From Caldicellulosiruptor morganii (GTDB lineage Bacteria; Bacillota; Thermoanaerobacteria; Caldicellulosiruptorales; Caldicellulosiruptoraceae), in NCBI RefSeq assembly GCF_026810225.1, contig NZ_CP113865.1, forward strand, positions 2,004,001-2,068,000: a stretch of 64,000 nucleotides of DNA. Direction: 5' to 3'. Positions within the stretch are counted from its first letter, which is position 1. The number at the start of each line of letters is the position of its first letter. Under the pieces are notes generated by a model. The model worked only from the letters and a program-made list of their open reading frames with translations, was not told the origin of the DNA and did not search any database. This document shows positions 40,899 to 49,114 of this stretch, in pieces. The translations under genes and the position numbers were made by a program.

Positions 40899-41837
40899 TT
40901 AAATTTTATCAAGAATGCTTTTCAGATACTCAAACCCCAGTTTCAATCCCTCTTTGACCTTTTCTACACTTCCCTCATATTCGGGATCCTCGTGCTCAAT
41001 GCTGACAACATAATCATAACCATTGCCTTTCAGCTCCTTCAAAAATGCCTCCCAGTCAATCTCGCCGCGTCCCGGCATTCTGTATGTCCACCATCCCATA
41101 TCCCAGGCATTTCTCCTCTGAATTTGACTGCCAAAGATTGAGAATTTGTTTAGCCTATCTTTGAAAACCTGAGTGTCTTTCGCATGGACATGGAATATTC
41201 TGTCTTTGAACTCTTTTATAACAGAAACAGGGTCAATCCCAAGCCAGTAAAGGTGTGATGGATCAAGGTTCAAGCCAAAGTTGTCGTAAGGCAGTCTTGA
41301 GAACATCTCTTCCCAGAGCTCAGGTGAATATGATATTGTCCCCATCCAGCCACCGTCCGGATTCCAGCCCGGCATTGGGCAGTTCTCAATTATAATAGAT
41401 ACATTTTTTGACTTTGCATACTCTAAAATCTCTCTGAACACAATTTCAAACTCATCAAAGTTCTCTTTAACTGTCTTGTTATAGTTTCTCCCAACAAATG
41501 TGCCAACATATTTAACACCAAGAAGCTCCGCTGCGTCAATTACCTTTTTTAGATGGTCATGGTATGATTTTCTTATAACAAGGTCAGGGTGAAGGTTGTT
41601 ATCATAGTATGCCAGAGAGGAAATCTGCATGTTGTTGTCTTTGAAAAGCTTCTTTATCCTTTCTGCTTCATCTTTTGTAAGGTTTGCAACATCTAAGGTT
41701 GTGCTCGAATAATCTCTTGTGTTTTTCAAAGGCCAGCATGCAATCTCCAGCATTTCAAATCCAACATTCTTTGCCCACACAACCAGATCATCTAAGCTCA
41801 CATTTGGAAGGCAGGCTGTTAAAAATCCAAGTTTCAT
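40899..41837 (-). CDS. Sugar phosphate isomerase/epimerase family protein
   Basis: TIM-barrel isomerase/epimerase (AP-endonuclease-2 fold) of unknown sugar or inositol substrate. Start MKLGFLTACLPNVSLDD at 41837 (AGAGG upstream) gives 312 residues. Metal ligands are in IIENCP, NLDPSHLYWLG, HVHAKDTQ and VSIEHEDPE. Its pairing with an oxidoreductase of the Gfo/Idh/MocA family suggests sugar-acid or inositol-type metabolism. Transcribed 45 nt after the oxidoreductase gene. Confidence 0.88.
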   Translation of the reverse strand: MKLGFLTACLPNVSLDDLVVWAKNVGFEMLEIACWPLKNTRDYSSTTLDVANLTKDEAERIKKLFKDNNMQISSLAYYDNNLHPDLVIRKSYHDHLKKVIDAAELLGVKYVGTFVGRNYNKTVKENFDEFEIVFREILEYAKSKNVSIIIENCPMPGWNPDGGWMGTISYSPELWEEMFSRLPYDNFGLNLDPSHLYWLGIDPVSVIKEFKDRIFHVHAKDTQVFKDRLNKFSIFGSQIQRRNAWDMGWWTYRMPGRGEIDWEAFLKELKGNGYDYVVSIEHEDPEYEGSVEKVKEGLKLGFEYLKSILDKI

Positions 41838-41881
41838 CCTTTCAAACCTCTCCTTTCGCATTCCAAAGAATTTATAAGTCC

Positions 41882-42925
41882 TCAATAATCTATCCTGACT
41901 ACCCTGCCAGTTTGAGCTGACTCAAAGCAGGCAAAAACAACCTTCATGGTCTTAAGTCCCTCTTCACCGGAGATTTCAGGCGGAGTGTTTGTCAGAATAC
42001 AGTTTATAAACTCATCCATAACACCTGACTTTGTCTGATTCTGGTTTGTCTGCATTGTATCAAGTTCAAAGTAGGCTTTCTGCCCATTTGCATACCTAAT
42101 TATCATTGAAAATCTGGGGTCGCCATAAAGAGTGATTGAACCTCTTTCACAGTATATAACAGTTGAATTGTCTTCACTTCCGGGGTATGTCCAGGAAGCT
42201 GTTAAAGTTCCAATTGCACCGCTGTGGGTTTTTAGAATACAAACAGCATTGTCATCAACGTCTATCAGCCCTCCGCCGGGGTACCTCTTTGCAAGGGTCG
42301 TGACAAAAGCAGCTGCCTCAACAAACTCTTCACCAAGTAAAAACCTCATCAGATCTATCTTGTGAACACCCAGATCGCCCATGCTGCCAAATGCAGCTTT
42401 TTCTTTATGGAAAAACCATGTATCAGGTCTGTCAGAGCTCCAACCTTCGGGTCCACCATGCCCGAAAGTAGTCTTAAAGCTCAAAACTCTGCCAAGTTCA
42501 CCGCTCTGGATGATCTGCCTTGCCTTTATATGAGCTGCGTTAAACCTCTGGTTGTGAGCTATCATCAAAAACTTTCCTGTTTCTTTTGCTGTATCCACCA
42601 TCCTGTTGCAATCTTCAAAAGTTGTTGCCATTGGTTTTTCGCACAGGACATGTGCACCCGCCTCAAGAGCCTTTATGGTAGCATCTGCATGAAGATAGTT
42701 GGGTGCTGCAACAACCACAGCATCAGGTTTTTCTTCCTTTAACATTGTCTCATAATCAGCATATACCTTGGGCACATCAAACATCTTTGCTACGCTTTCT
42801 GCATTCTTTAAGTTACCGCTACAAACAGCAACAACTTCAACATTTTCATTAGCCTTTGCCTCGGGTAGATGTCTGTGTTTTGTAATTGAACCGCAGCCAA
42901 TTATAGCAAGCTTTAGTTTGGACAC
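41882..42925 (-). CDS. Gfo/Idh/MocA family oxidoreductase
   Basis: NAD(P)-dependent sugar or inositol dehydrogenase; substrate unknown. The GTG at 42925 follows AGGGGGC and gives 347 residues. Features are the Rossmann AIIGCGSITKHRHLP, the EKP motif in HVLCEKPMATT, and the C-terminal domain with GDLGVHKIDLMRFLLG. First gene of a LacI-type operon; the promoter region has two palindromic operators. Confidence 0.92.
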   Translation of the reverse strand: MSKLKLAIIGCGSITKHRHLPEAKANENVEVVAVCSGNLKNAESVAKMFDVPKVYADYETMLKEEKPDAVVVAAPNYLHADATIKALEAGAHVLCEKPMATTFEDCNRMVDTAKETGKFLMIAHNQRFNAAHIKARQIIQSGELGRVLSFKTTFGHGGPEGWSSDRPDTWFFHKEKAAFGSMGDLGVHKIDLMRFLLGEEFVEAAAFVTTLAKRYPGGGLIDVDDNAVCILKTHSGAIGTLTASWTYPGSEDNSTVIYCERGSITLYGDPRFSMIIRYANGQKAYFELDTMQTNQNQTKSGVMDEFINCILTNTPPEISGEEGLKTMKVVFACFESAQTGRVVRIDY

Positions 42926-42944
42926 GAGAATTTGCCCCCTTTGA

Positions 42945-42964
42945 TTGTGTAAATGATTACACAA
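42945..42964. promoter_or_regulatory. Putative LacI-family operator O1
   Basis: Palindrome with half-sites TTGTGTAA and TTACACAA separated by 4 nt, lying just downstream of the -10 box of the oxidoreductase promoter. A repressor bound here would block transcription. Confidence 0.6.
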
Positions 42965-42966
42965 TA

Positions 42967-42995
42967 ATTATACTGCAAAATGTAATCAATTACAA
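42967..42995 (-). promoter_or_regulatory. Promoter of the oxidoreductase/isomerase operon
   Basis: TTGTAA (42990-42995), a 17-bp spacer and TATAAT (42967-42972) on the minus strand. Lies between two operators. Confidence 0.6.
42981..42994. promoter_or_regulatory. Putative LacI-family operator O2
   Basis: TGTAATCAATTACA, a near-perfect palindrome, overlaps the -35 box. It shares TGTAA/TTACA half-sites with the palindrome 20 bp downstream. Confidence 0.6.
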
Positions 42996-43019
42996 TACGG
43001 TCAAAAACAAAAAAAATTC

Positions 43020-44003
43020 TTATGCTGACTCTCTTGTTTTTATCTCATGCGGAAGAATAATCTTTTGTTTTGAAAAACCATCTGGATTTTCCAGGCTATC
43101 TATAAGAATCTCTGCTGCCTTTTCACCAATCTCATACATTGGCTGAGCAACTGTTGTTATACTCGGCTCATAAATCCTTGAAATCATGATGTTATCAAAC
43201 CCTGTTACAGCAAACTCATCGGGTATTTTGAGCAAAGATTCCTTTGCAGCTTTTATTGCTCCCACTGCCATGAGGTCAGATGAACATGCAATTGCGTCAT
43301 ATTTACCCGAGCAGATAAGAACTTTTAGCCTTTCGTAAATGTCTGCCCAGCCATATCTGCATCTTATGACATTCTCCTCACTGAACTCAAGACCATTTTC
43401 TTCAAGTGCCTGCCGGTAACCTTCCTTTCTCTCTTCTTCAGAAGGAATCCCTTCATTGCCAATTGCGCAGAGGATATTCTTTTTTCCCTTTTTTATAAGA
43501 TAGTCTACAATCTCAAAAAAAGCCTTTTTGTGATCTATAAGCACACATGAGGTATCTAAAAAAGGATAAAACTCGCAAGCCTGGACTATTTTCTTCTGGT
43601 CCAGATCAAAAATAGTTTCACTGTCAATCCTGGCAGAAGCAATTATAGCCCCATCAACCTGCTTTCTTTCTATAAGCTTTAAATACTCACAAGCAATCTC
43701 AGGGCTGTTCCCTGTTGTGCACAGAAGTATGCCGTAGCCACGCTTTCTGGCTGCATCCTCAATACCCTTCACAACGCGCGCAAAATATACATTGGCAACA
43801 GTAGGCAATATTACTAATATCAGATTTGACTTGTCCTTTCGAAAGTTTCTTGCAAGAAGGTTGGGTTTGAAGCCAAGCTCTTCAATGGCTTTTAAGACTT
43901 TCTGGCGTGTTTTATCTGAAACCCTGTTTGAATTATTCAAAACTCTTGAGACTGTTGCAACAGAAACCCCTGCCCTTCTTGCAACATCCTTTACTGTTGG
44001 CAT
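43020..44003 (-). CDS. LacI family transcriptional regulator
   Basis: Sugar-responsive repressor of the LacI/GalR family. The 327-residue protein has the helix-turn-helix TVKDVARRAGVSVATVSRVLNN at the N-terminus, the hinge helix region about 45-60, and a periplasmic-binding-protein-like effector domain. It is immediately upstream of the operator-bearing promoter of the oxidoreductase operon, so it is the likely regulator. Effector unknown. Confidence 0.95.
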   Translation of the reverse strand: MPTVKDVARRAGVSVATVSRVLNNSNRVSDKTRQKVLKAIEELGFKPNLLARNFRKDKSNLILVILPTVANVYFARVVKGIEDAARKRGYGILLCTTGNSPEIACEYLKLIERKQVDGAIIASARIDSETIFDLDQKKIVQACEFYPFLDTSCVLIDHKKAFFEIVDYLIKKGKKNILCAIGNEGIPSEEERKEGYRQALEENGLEFSEENVIRCRYGWADIYERLKVLICSGKYDAIACSSDLMAVGAIKAAKESLLKIPDEFAVTGFDNIMISRIYEPSITTVAQPMYEIGEKAAEILIDSLENPDGFSKQKIILPHEIKTRESA

Positions 44004-44035
44004 TTTACACCCCCGAAAAATTATACTTTTTATCT

Positions 44036-44064
44036 ATTTTATACTCTTCTGACCTTATGTTCAA
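44036..44064 (-). promoter_or_regulatory. Putative promoter of the LacI-family gene
   Basis: TTGAAC (44059-44064), a 17-bp spacer and TAAAAT (44036-44041) on the minus strand, about 35 bp upstream of the regulator start. Confidence 0.5.
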
Positions 44065-44086
44065 CAAATATTGCTTTTTCAAAAAA

Positions 44087-45343
44087 TCACTTTTCTTGTC
44101 GAATTTTTACCTTCAGATACATCAAAATGGTGCACACCATGGTAAAGAAAGTCGCAAGTCCAAACGGAAGCAGTTTTGAAAAGGTATAACACTGCCCTGC
44201 GATTGCACCAATAGGCATTGAAAAAAGAGACATCAAAAACATAGAAATCGAGAAAACATGCGCTCTTTTCTGATCGTCAACAGAGTTTGCAAGAATGGCA
44301 TCTGCAAACGAATAATGAATTGTGACACCGATTGAAGCAAGCACAGTGGAAATAAGCATAAGCAAAAATCCAATTATTCCCGGTCTTGCAATCAAAATTA
44401 ATGTATTCGAAAGAGTAACAAGAAGCATTCCTATAAACAACATTCTATCATGATTTTTGTCTTTGAGCTTTGGCATGAAAAATATTATGAAAATAAGTGT
44501 AACAATGCTCCACAGGGTTGGAAATACAGAAATAATATCATCAGGGTATTTCAGCCCTTCGCTGAGATATATATTTTTATAGGTATCTCTGAATATAAGG
44601 GCAACATTTCCAAAGATAACAACAAGCACAATCAAAAAAAGGTTCCTATTTTTCAATATATACTTTGCACTGTCAAGCCATTCAGAAAACCTGTGGTTGT
44701 CACCATTGCTATTCTCCTTAACAAGTCTCTGCCCCACCGAACTTTCTTCGGTTACAAGATGCCTTGCAACTATCAGCACATTTACAAGAATTCCAAACAC
44801 AAGCACAACAGCTTTTGTGGCCACAACAAGCCCAAATTTTGCAACAAGCAAACCCATCAATGGAGCAAAAAGACTGCCTATATTCCATACAAAAACAGTT
44901 ACAGAGTATATTGCAACCCTTTCATTTTCTGTTGCATCCTCCATAAGTAAAAGTCGCCATGCAAGCTCAGGAATTCTCATAAGACCATTGAAGAGTGTTG
45001 CTATCAAAAACCATTCAAAACTTTTTGCCACAAAAAATATATAAGCATAAAGACACCACGAAATAAAATCACCTATGAGCAAAACCCTCTTGCGTCCAAA
45101 TCTGTTAACAAGCAGTCCAGCAAACGGTGATGTTATAAGCATAACCAGATTCAATATTGTGGACAGCAAGCCTATCTGATAATCCTTTACACCCATACGT
45201 GTCATGTATATTGAGGAGTAGATAATAAACATTGAATAGGGTATGGCAAAAAGAGGTTCAAACAGCAAAATCTTACGGGCATTTGGATTTATCTCTCTAA
45301 AAGCTGCAAACACCTTCTCTATCTGTGCTTTAATTTTTGTCAT
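44087..45343 (-). CDS. Major facilitator superfamily transporter
   Basis: Twelve-helix secondary transporter of 418 residues; substrate unknown. The inter-helix 2-3 motif NRFGRKRVLLIGD and the shared central loop (residues about 195-225) are typical MFS features. It lies upstream of the LacI-family gene on the same strand and may import or export the sugar handled by that locus (inference). Confidence 0.9.
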   Translation of the reverse strand: MTKIKAQIEKVFAAFREINPNARKILLFEPLFAIPYSMFIIYSSIYMTRMGVKDYQIGLLSTILNLVMLITSPFAGLLVNRFGRKRVLLIGDFISWCLYAYIFFVAKSFEWFLIATLFNGLMRIPELAWRLLLMEDATENERVAIYSVTVFVWNIGSLFAPLMGLLVAKFGLVVATKAVVLVFGILVNVLIVARHLVTEESSVGQRLVKENSNGDNHRFSEWLDSAKYILKNRNLFLIVLVVIFGNVALIFRDTYKNIYLSEGLKYPDDIISVFPTLWSIVTLIFIIFFMPKLKDKNHDRMLFIGMLLVTLSNTLILIARPGIIGFLLMLISTVLASIGVTIHYSFADAILANSVDDQKRAHVFSISMFLMSLFSMPIGAIAGQCYTFSKLLPFGLATFFTMVCTILMYLKVKIRQEK

Positions 45344-45397
45344 AGCAGATCACCTCAAAAAATACAAAAGCAATGTATATTCGCAGTTGCAATGATT

Positions 45398-46093
45398 TTA
45401 CATTCCTCCGCCAATTTTAATGTTTTCAATTCCCTCACTTCTTGCACGATTGTAAATCTGTTGCAAATACTCCATTTCCAGATCCTCAGTGCCACAAATC
45501 TGGCTGTCCAAAACATCAGGCGTGTATTTGTAGGGCTTTATAATATACAGCTTTGCATTTTTTACCCACCTTGCAATCTCCAGAATATCCTCAACTGTAT
45601 GAAGGTTTTTGTTCACAGTAGTTCTGAATTCATAATCTATCCGTGAGCCCATCAAAATCTGAACAGACTCCTCAATCTTCTGAATATCTTTAAATCCTGT
45701 AAGTTCAGGGTATTTCTCAAGTGGCGCTTTCAGGTCCATAGCAACATAATCCAGAAGGTCATCTTCTAAAAGCCTTCGGAGAACTTCAGGTCTTGAGCCA
45801 TTTGTGTCAAGCTTTACAAGAAGATTTCTTTGCTTTATTTTCTTTATAAACTCTGTTAAATATTCTTCATTCAGGGTTGGCTCGCCACCTGTGATGCACA
45901 CCGCATCAACAATTCCCTTTCTTTTATCCAGATACTCAAAAAATATGCTATCATCCATAAAATCCCCTTTGAAGTTTACAAGCCGGGAGTTGTAACAAAA
46001 CGGGCACGAAAAATTGCAGCCACCAAAAAAACAAGTAGCTGCAATCTTTTTTGGATAATCAACTGCTGATATTTTCATAAAATCAACAAGCAT
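45398..46093 (-). CDS. Anaerobic ribonucleotide reductase activating protein, NrdG-like
   Basis: Radical SAM activase that generates the glycyl radical in a class III reductase or related glycyl-radical enzyme. ATG 46093 with AAAGGAG 9 nt upstream gives 231 residues, beginning MLVDFMKISAVDYP. The radical SAM motif CNFSCPFC and GGEPTL are present. No nrdD gene is in the window, so the partner is elsewhere or differs. Confidence 0.85.
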   Translation of the reverse strand: MLVDFMKISAVDYPKKIAATCFFGGCNFSCPFCYNSRLVNFKGDFMDDSIFFEYLDKRKGIVDAVCITGGEPTLNEEYLTEFIKKIKQRNLLVKLDTNGSRPEVLRRLLEDDLLDYVAMDLKAPLEKYPELTGFKDIQKIEESVQILMGSRIDYEFRTTVNKNLHTVEDILEIARWVKNAKLYIIKPYKYTPDVLDSQICGTEDLEMEYLQQIYNRARSEGIENIKIGGGM

Positions 46094-46213
46094 AGCAACA
46101 AACTCCTTTTGTATATTTCTAAGCTCTGCACTAAAATGCGTATATTTTATTTTAACCTCTAAACTCAACAAATTGCAAACCTCTTAACTGGTTAAAAAAG
46201 AAAAAAAGAAAAC

Positions 46214-49081
46214 TTATTCAAGTTTTTTTCTGACCAAAGTCAGGTTTTGCTCATCTTTGCAGTAAAATTCAAAGTCACAGCCTGCGCACTCTTTTTTTCC
46301 TGTTGAGCATTCAATTAAATTCAAAACATCCCTTTTCGTCCTGATACTTCTTATTTCTTCAACTGTCCTCATAATATCTTTCAGATGCCTATCTTCCATT
46401 TTGTACTCAAACATCCTGCCTTCTCTTAACCAGCATATTGATGAGCTGACGTATTTTTGTGGTTCTCTTTCCAACATTGCCTTTGTGTAAAGAAATAGCT
46501 GTGGAATGTACATTGCAAATTTATTTTGGTCAAAATGTAAATTTGTTTTAAAGTCAATAAGATACACCCTGTCAGGAAGATGATAAATTTTGTCTATTAT
46601 ACCGTATATAATCTGGTCACTTAGTTTTAAATAAAATGGCATCTCACTTTCCTCTTTTATTACCCTATCTTTAATTGATTTTATAAATGAACCTTCAAAA
46701 AAATTGTAAACAAGAGTTTTTACAAGGTTCTCATCTTCAAAATCATTTTCTGCCATTGCCAGAGCAATGTTCTGATTGAGGCTGCCCAGATTGTCAAGTG
46801 CTGTCAGCTCAAGCACCCTGTGCACGGTTGTGCCAAGCAGTTTTGCATTTTGAGAAAGCCCAGGTTCTGTATTTTCATTATCGAAAACGGGTAATCCCAT
46901 GATGTATTTGAAAGCAAAAAGCGCTTTGCAATTCATAAAATCCATTATGTGAGTTGGGGACAGGTACCTGAACCTGTTTTCAAATCTATCATGCAAAACT
47001 ACATCTGGAAAGCTCAAATTTTGCTTTATCACAGTATTACCAATATCTCCATATACATCTTTTAAATTTTCATCCCTGACAAACTCAACCTTTTCATATT
47101 CAATTCCAATCTCCTCTGCCTTTTTTACCATCTCAGAAAATGCCACTTCATCCGCAAAAGTTCGGCTACCCCCACCTTTTCTCTTCTTGATGGTTTCTGC
47201 TGAGCTTTTTATCACAAAAAGCCCTGCCATTGCCCTTGTTATTGCAACATAGAAAAGCCTTTTTAGTTCCTGTTTGTCCTGATCCTTTGCATACGCTTTT
47301 ACCTTTTCATAATTCTGCTCATCCCAGCGCGGTGCTATAACATAAGCCCTGCTGAAATTATCATAACCACCTCTTAACTTTGGCGACCTTTCAAGAAAAA
47401 CCTGAGTGCTCTCACCAAGCCCGGCAAGAAACACAACCGGAAAGCTCAAACCTTTTGCAGAATGAATGCTCATCAAAATGCAGGCATCACTTAAACTTTT
47501 GCCAAACTGAAGCTTCTCATTCTGTGAAATCATAAAGCTCTCAAACTCATCCTGTGAAAAGCTGCCACTTTCTTCTAAAAGATCATAAAAAAGCATTACG
47601 TTTTCATATGCCTCTTTGCCAAAGATGTTAAAAATCCTGCTGCTGTAGTCAAACAAATCATCAAAATCCTTCACAATTTCCGAAAGTTTTCTTATATACA
47701 GGTGATTTCTTGCCCTATCGATAAAGTTTTTTAGATCTTTTGGCATAAAAGAACATATTTCATCTACGTTACTGAAAAGCAGCTCAAACCTGTCTTTTTT
47801 GAACACTGGATTTGCCAGAAGCTTTATATACCCCGACTTTTTGTCTGGACTTTCAAGCACACTCAAAAAGCCCATAAGGGGCAAAATCTCACTTTCCTGC
47901 AAAAGCTCTCTTTTAAAATTTATCTCAATGGGTATTTGATGCTCTTTGAACACCTTTTTGTAGATACCGGCAATATTGTTTATCCTGCGTGATAAAATTG
48001 CAAAATCAGAATATCTGACCTTTCTCTTTGGTTTTCCTGCCACGCTTATCTCATAGCCACTCTGCACCATATCCTTGATAGTTTTTGCAACAAAATATGC
48101 CTCGTTCAAAAGTCTGTCATCTTTTGCCTGTGATACAATCTCAATCAACTTCAAAAATCCATCCTGCCGGTGGTAATAATCAATGGGTTTATAAGCATCT
48201 CCAAATAAAATCTGGCTTATAGCATCAATCTTTCTGCCAAGCTCAGAATTGGTTCTGTAATTGACGTTGAGCTCCACTACACTATTGCAGCTTTCAAGTG
48301 CATGATCAAACACATCGGGCTCTGCACCCTGAAAACGGTAAATGGACTGCTTTTTGTCACCCACATATATTATATTTTCACACAGGTTCTCAAATATTGA
48401 TTTTTGCAAAAAGTTTGAGTCCTGAAATTCATCCACTATTAGATATTCAAATTTCGAATTGACATCCTTTTTAACTTCAGGGATATTCAAAAGCTGATAA
48501 GTCTTTTCCAGAACAAGGTCATAGGTAATTTCTTTTAAAAATTCCTTCTGTGTCATATCCTCAATATGCTGAAAAATCTCATATATTTGCTTATCTACAA
48601 ACTCTGATCTATCTGTATATTTTTTGTAATTTGAATACTCATTAATAAGCCCTTCAATAAGATGAAAATACTCTTCAATAAAAAACCTTTCTGCTTCTAT
48701 TCTGTCAAGCACATCCGGAAGAAGAGAGAAGTAATCATCTAAAAATTTATAATAGAAGCTATAAAGTTCTGGAACTATTTTAAAATTTGCATCAACCCCG
48801 GCTTTCATCCAGTAAAATCGCAAAAGGTAAATGCAAAAAGAATGTATTGTTTGTATATGCGAACTTTGAATTTTTGAAATGGTCATAATATCAATATTAT
48901 TTTGCTTTGCTTTTGAAATTATCCTGCTTCTTAGCTCCCTTGCAGCTTTTTCTGTATAAGTTATTGCAACTATTCTCTGGGGCAAAACCTTCTTTTCTGA
49001 AATAAGTTCTGTATATAAGTCTGCAATCTTCTCTGTTTTCCCGCACCCAGCAGAGGCTGTATACACAGTGATGTTTGGCAT
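46214..49081 (-). CDS. AddA-like UvrD helicase with C-terminal iron-sulfur RecB nuclease
   Basis: Likely the motor and nuclease subunit of an AddAB/AdnAB-type double-strand-break resection complex. The 955-residue protein has Walker A ASAGCGKT (9-16), Walker B LIVDEFQDS, and other UvrD motifs (VVELNVNYRTN, SIHSAKGLSFPVVFLAG). The C-terminal RecB nuclease shows H754, D830, D843-x-K845 and Q861-Y865. Cys718 with Cys932, 935 and 941 (C-x2-C-x5-C) can cage a 4Fe-4S cluster. Directly downstream of the AddB-like gene. Confidence 0.88.
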   Translation of the reverse strand: MPNITVYTASAGCGKTEKIADLYTELISEKKVLPQRIVAITYTEKAARELRSRIISKAKQNNIDIMTISKIQSSHIQTIHSFCIYLLRFYWMKAGVDANFKIVPELYSFYYKFLDDYFSLLPDVLDRIEAERFFIEEYFHLIEGLINEYSNYKKYTDRSEFVDKQIYEIFQHIEDMTQKEFLKEITYDLVLEKTYQLLNIPEVKKDVNSKFEYLIVDEFQDSNFLQKSIFENLCENIIYVGDKKQSIYRFQGAEPDVFDHALESCNSVVELNVNYRTNSELGRKIDAISQILFGDAYKPIDYYHRQDGFLKLIEIVSQAKDDRLLNEAYFVAKTIKDMVQSGYEISVAGKPKRKVRYSDFAILSRRINNIAGIYKKVFKEHQIPIEINFKRELLQESEILPLMGFLSVLESPDKKSGYIKLLANPVFKKDRFELLFSNVDEICSFMPKDLKNFIDRARNHLYIRKLSEIVKDFDDLFDYSSRIFNIFGKEAYENVMLFYDLLEESGSFSQDEFESFMISQNEKLQFGKSLSDACILMSIHSAKGLSFPVVFLAGLGESTQVFLERSPKLRGGYDNFSRAYVIAPRWDEQNYEKVKAYAKDQDKQELKRLFYVAITRAMAGLFVIKSSAETIKKRKGGGSRTFADEVAFSEMVKKAEEIGIEYEKVEFVRDENLKDVYGDIGNTVIKQNLSFPDVVLHDRFENRFRYLSPTHIMDFMNCKALFAFKYIMGLPVFDNENTEPGLSQNAKLLGTTVHRVLELTALDNLGSLNQNIALAMAENDFEDENLVKTLVYNFFEGSFIKSIKDRVIKEESEMPFYLKLSDQIIYGIIDKIYHLPDRVYLIDFKTNLHFDQNKFAMYIPQLFLYTKAMLEREPQKYVSSSICWLREGRMFEYKMEDRHLKDIMRTVEEIRSIRTKRDVLNLIECSTGKKECAGCDFEFYCKDEQNLTLVRKKLE

Positions 49082-49114
49082 CTTTTCCCCTCCTCAATCT
49101 TGCCTTAAAAAAAT

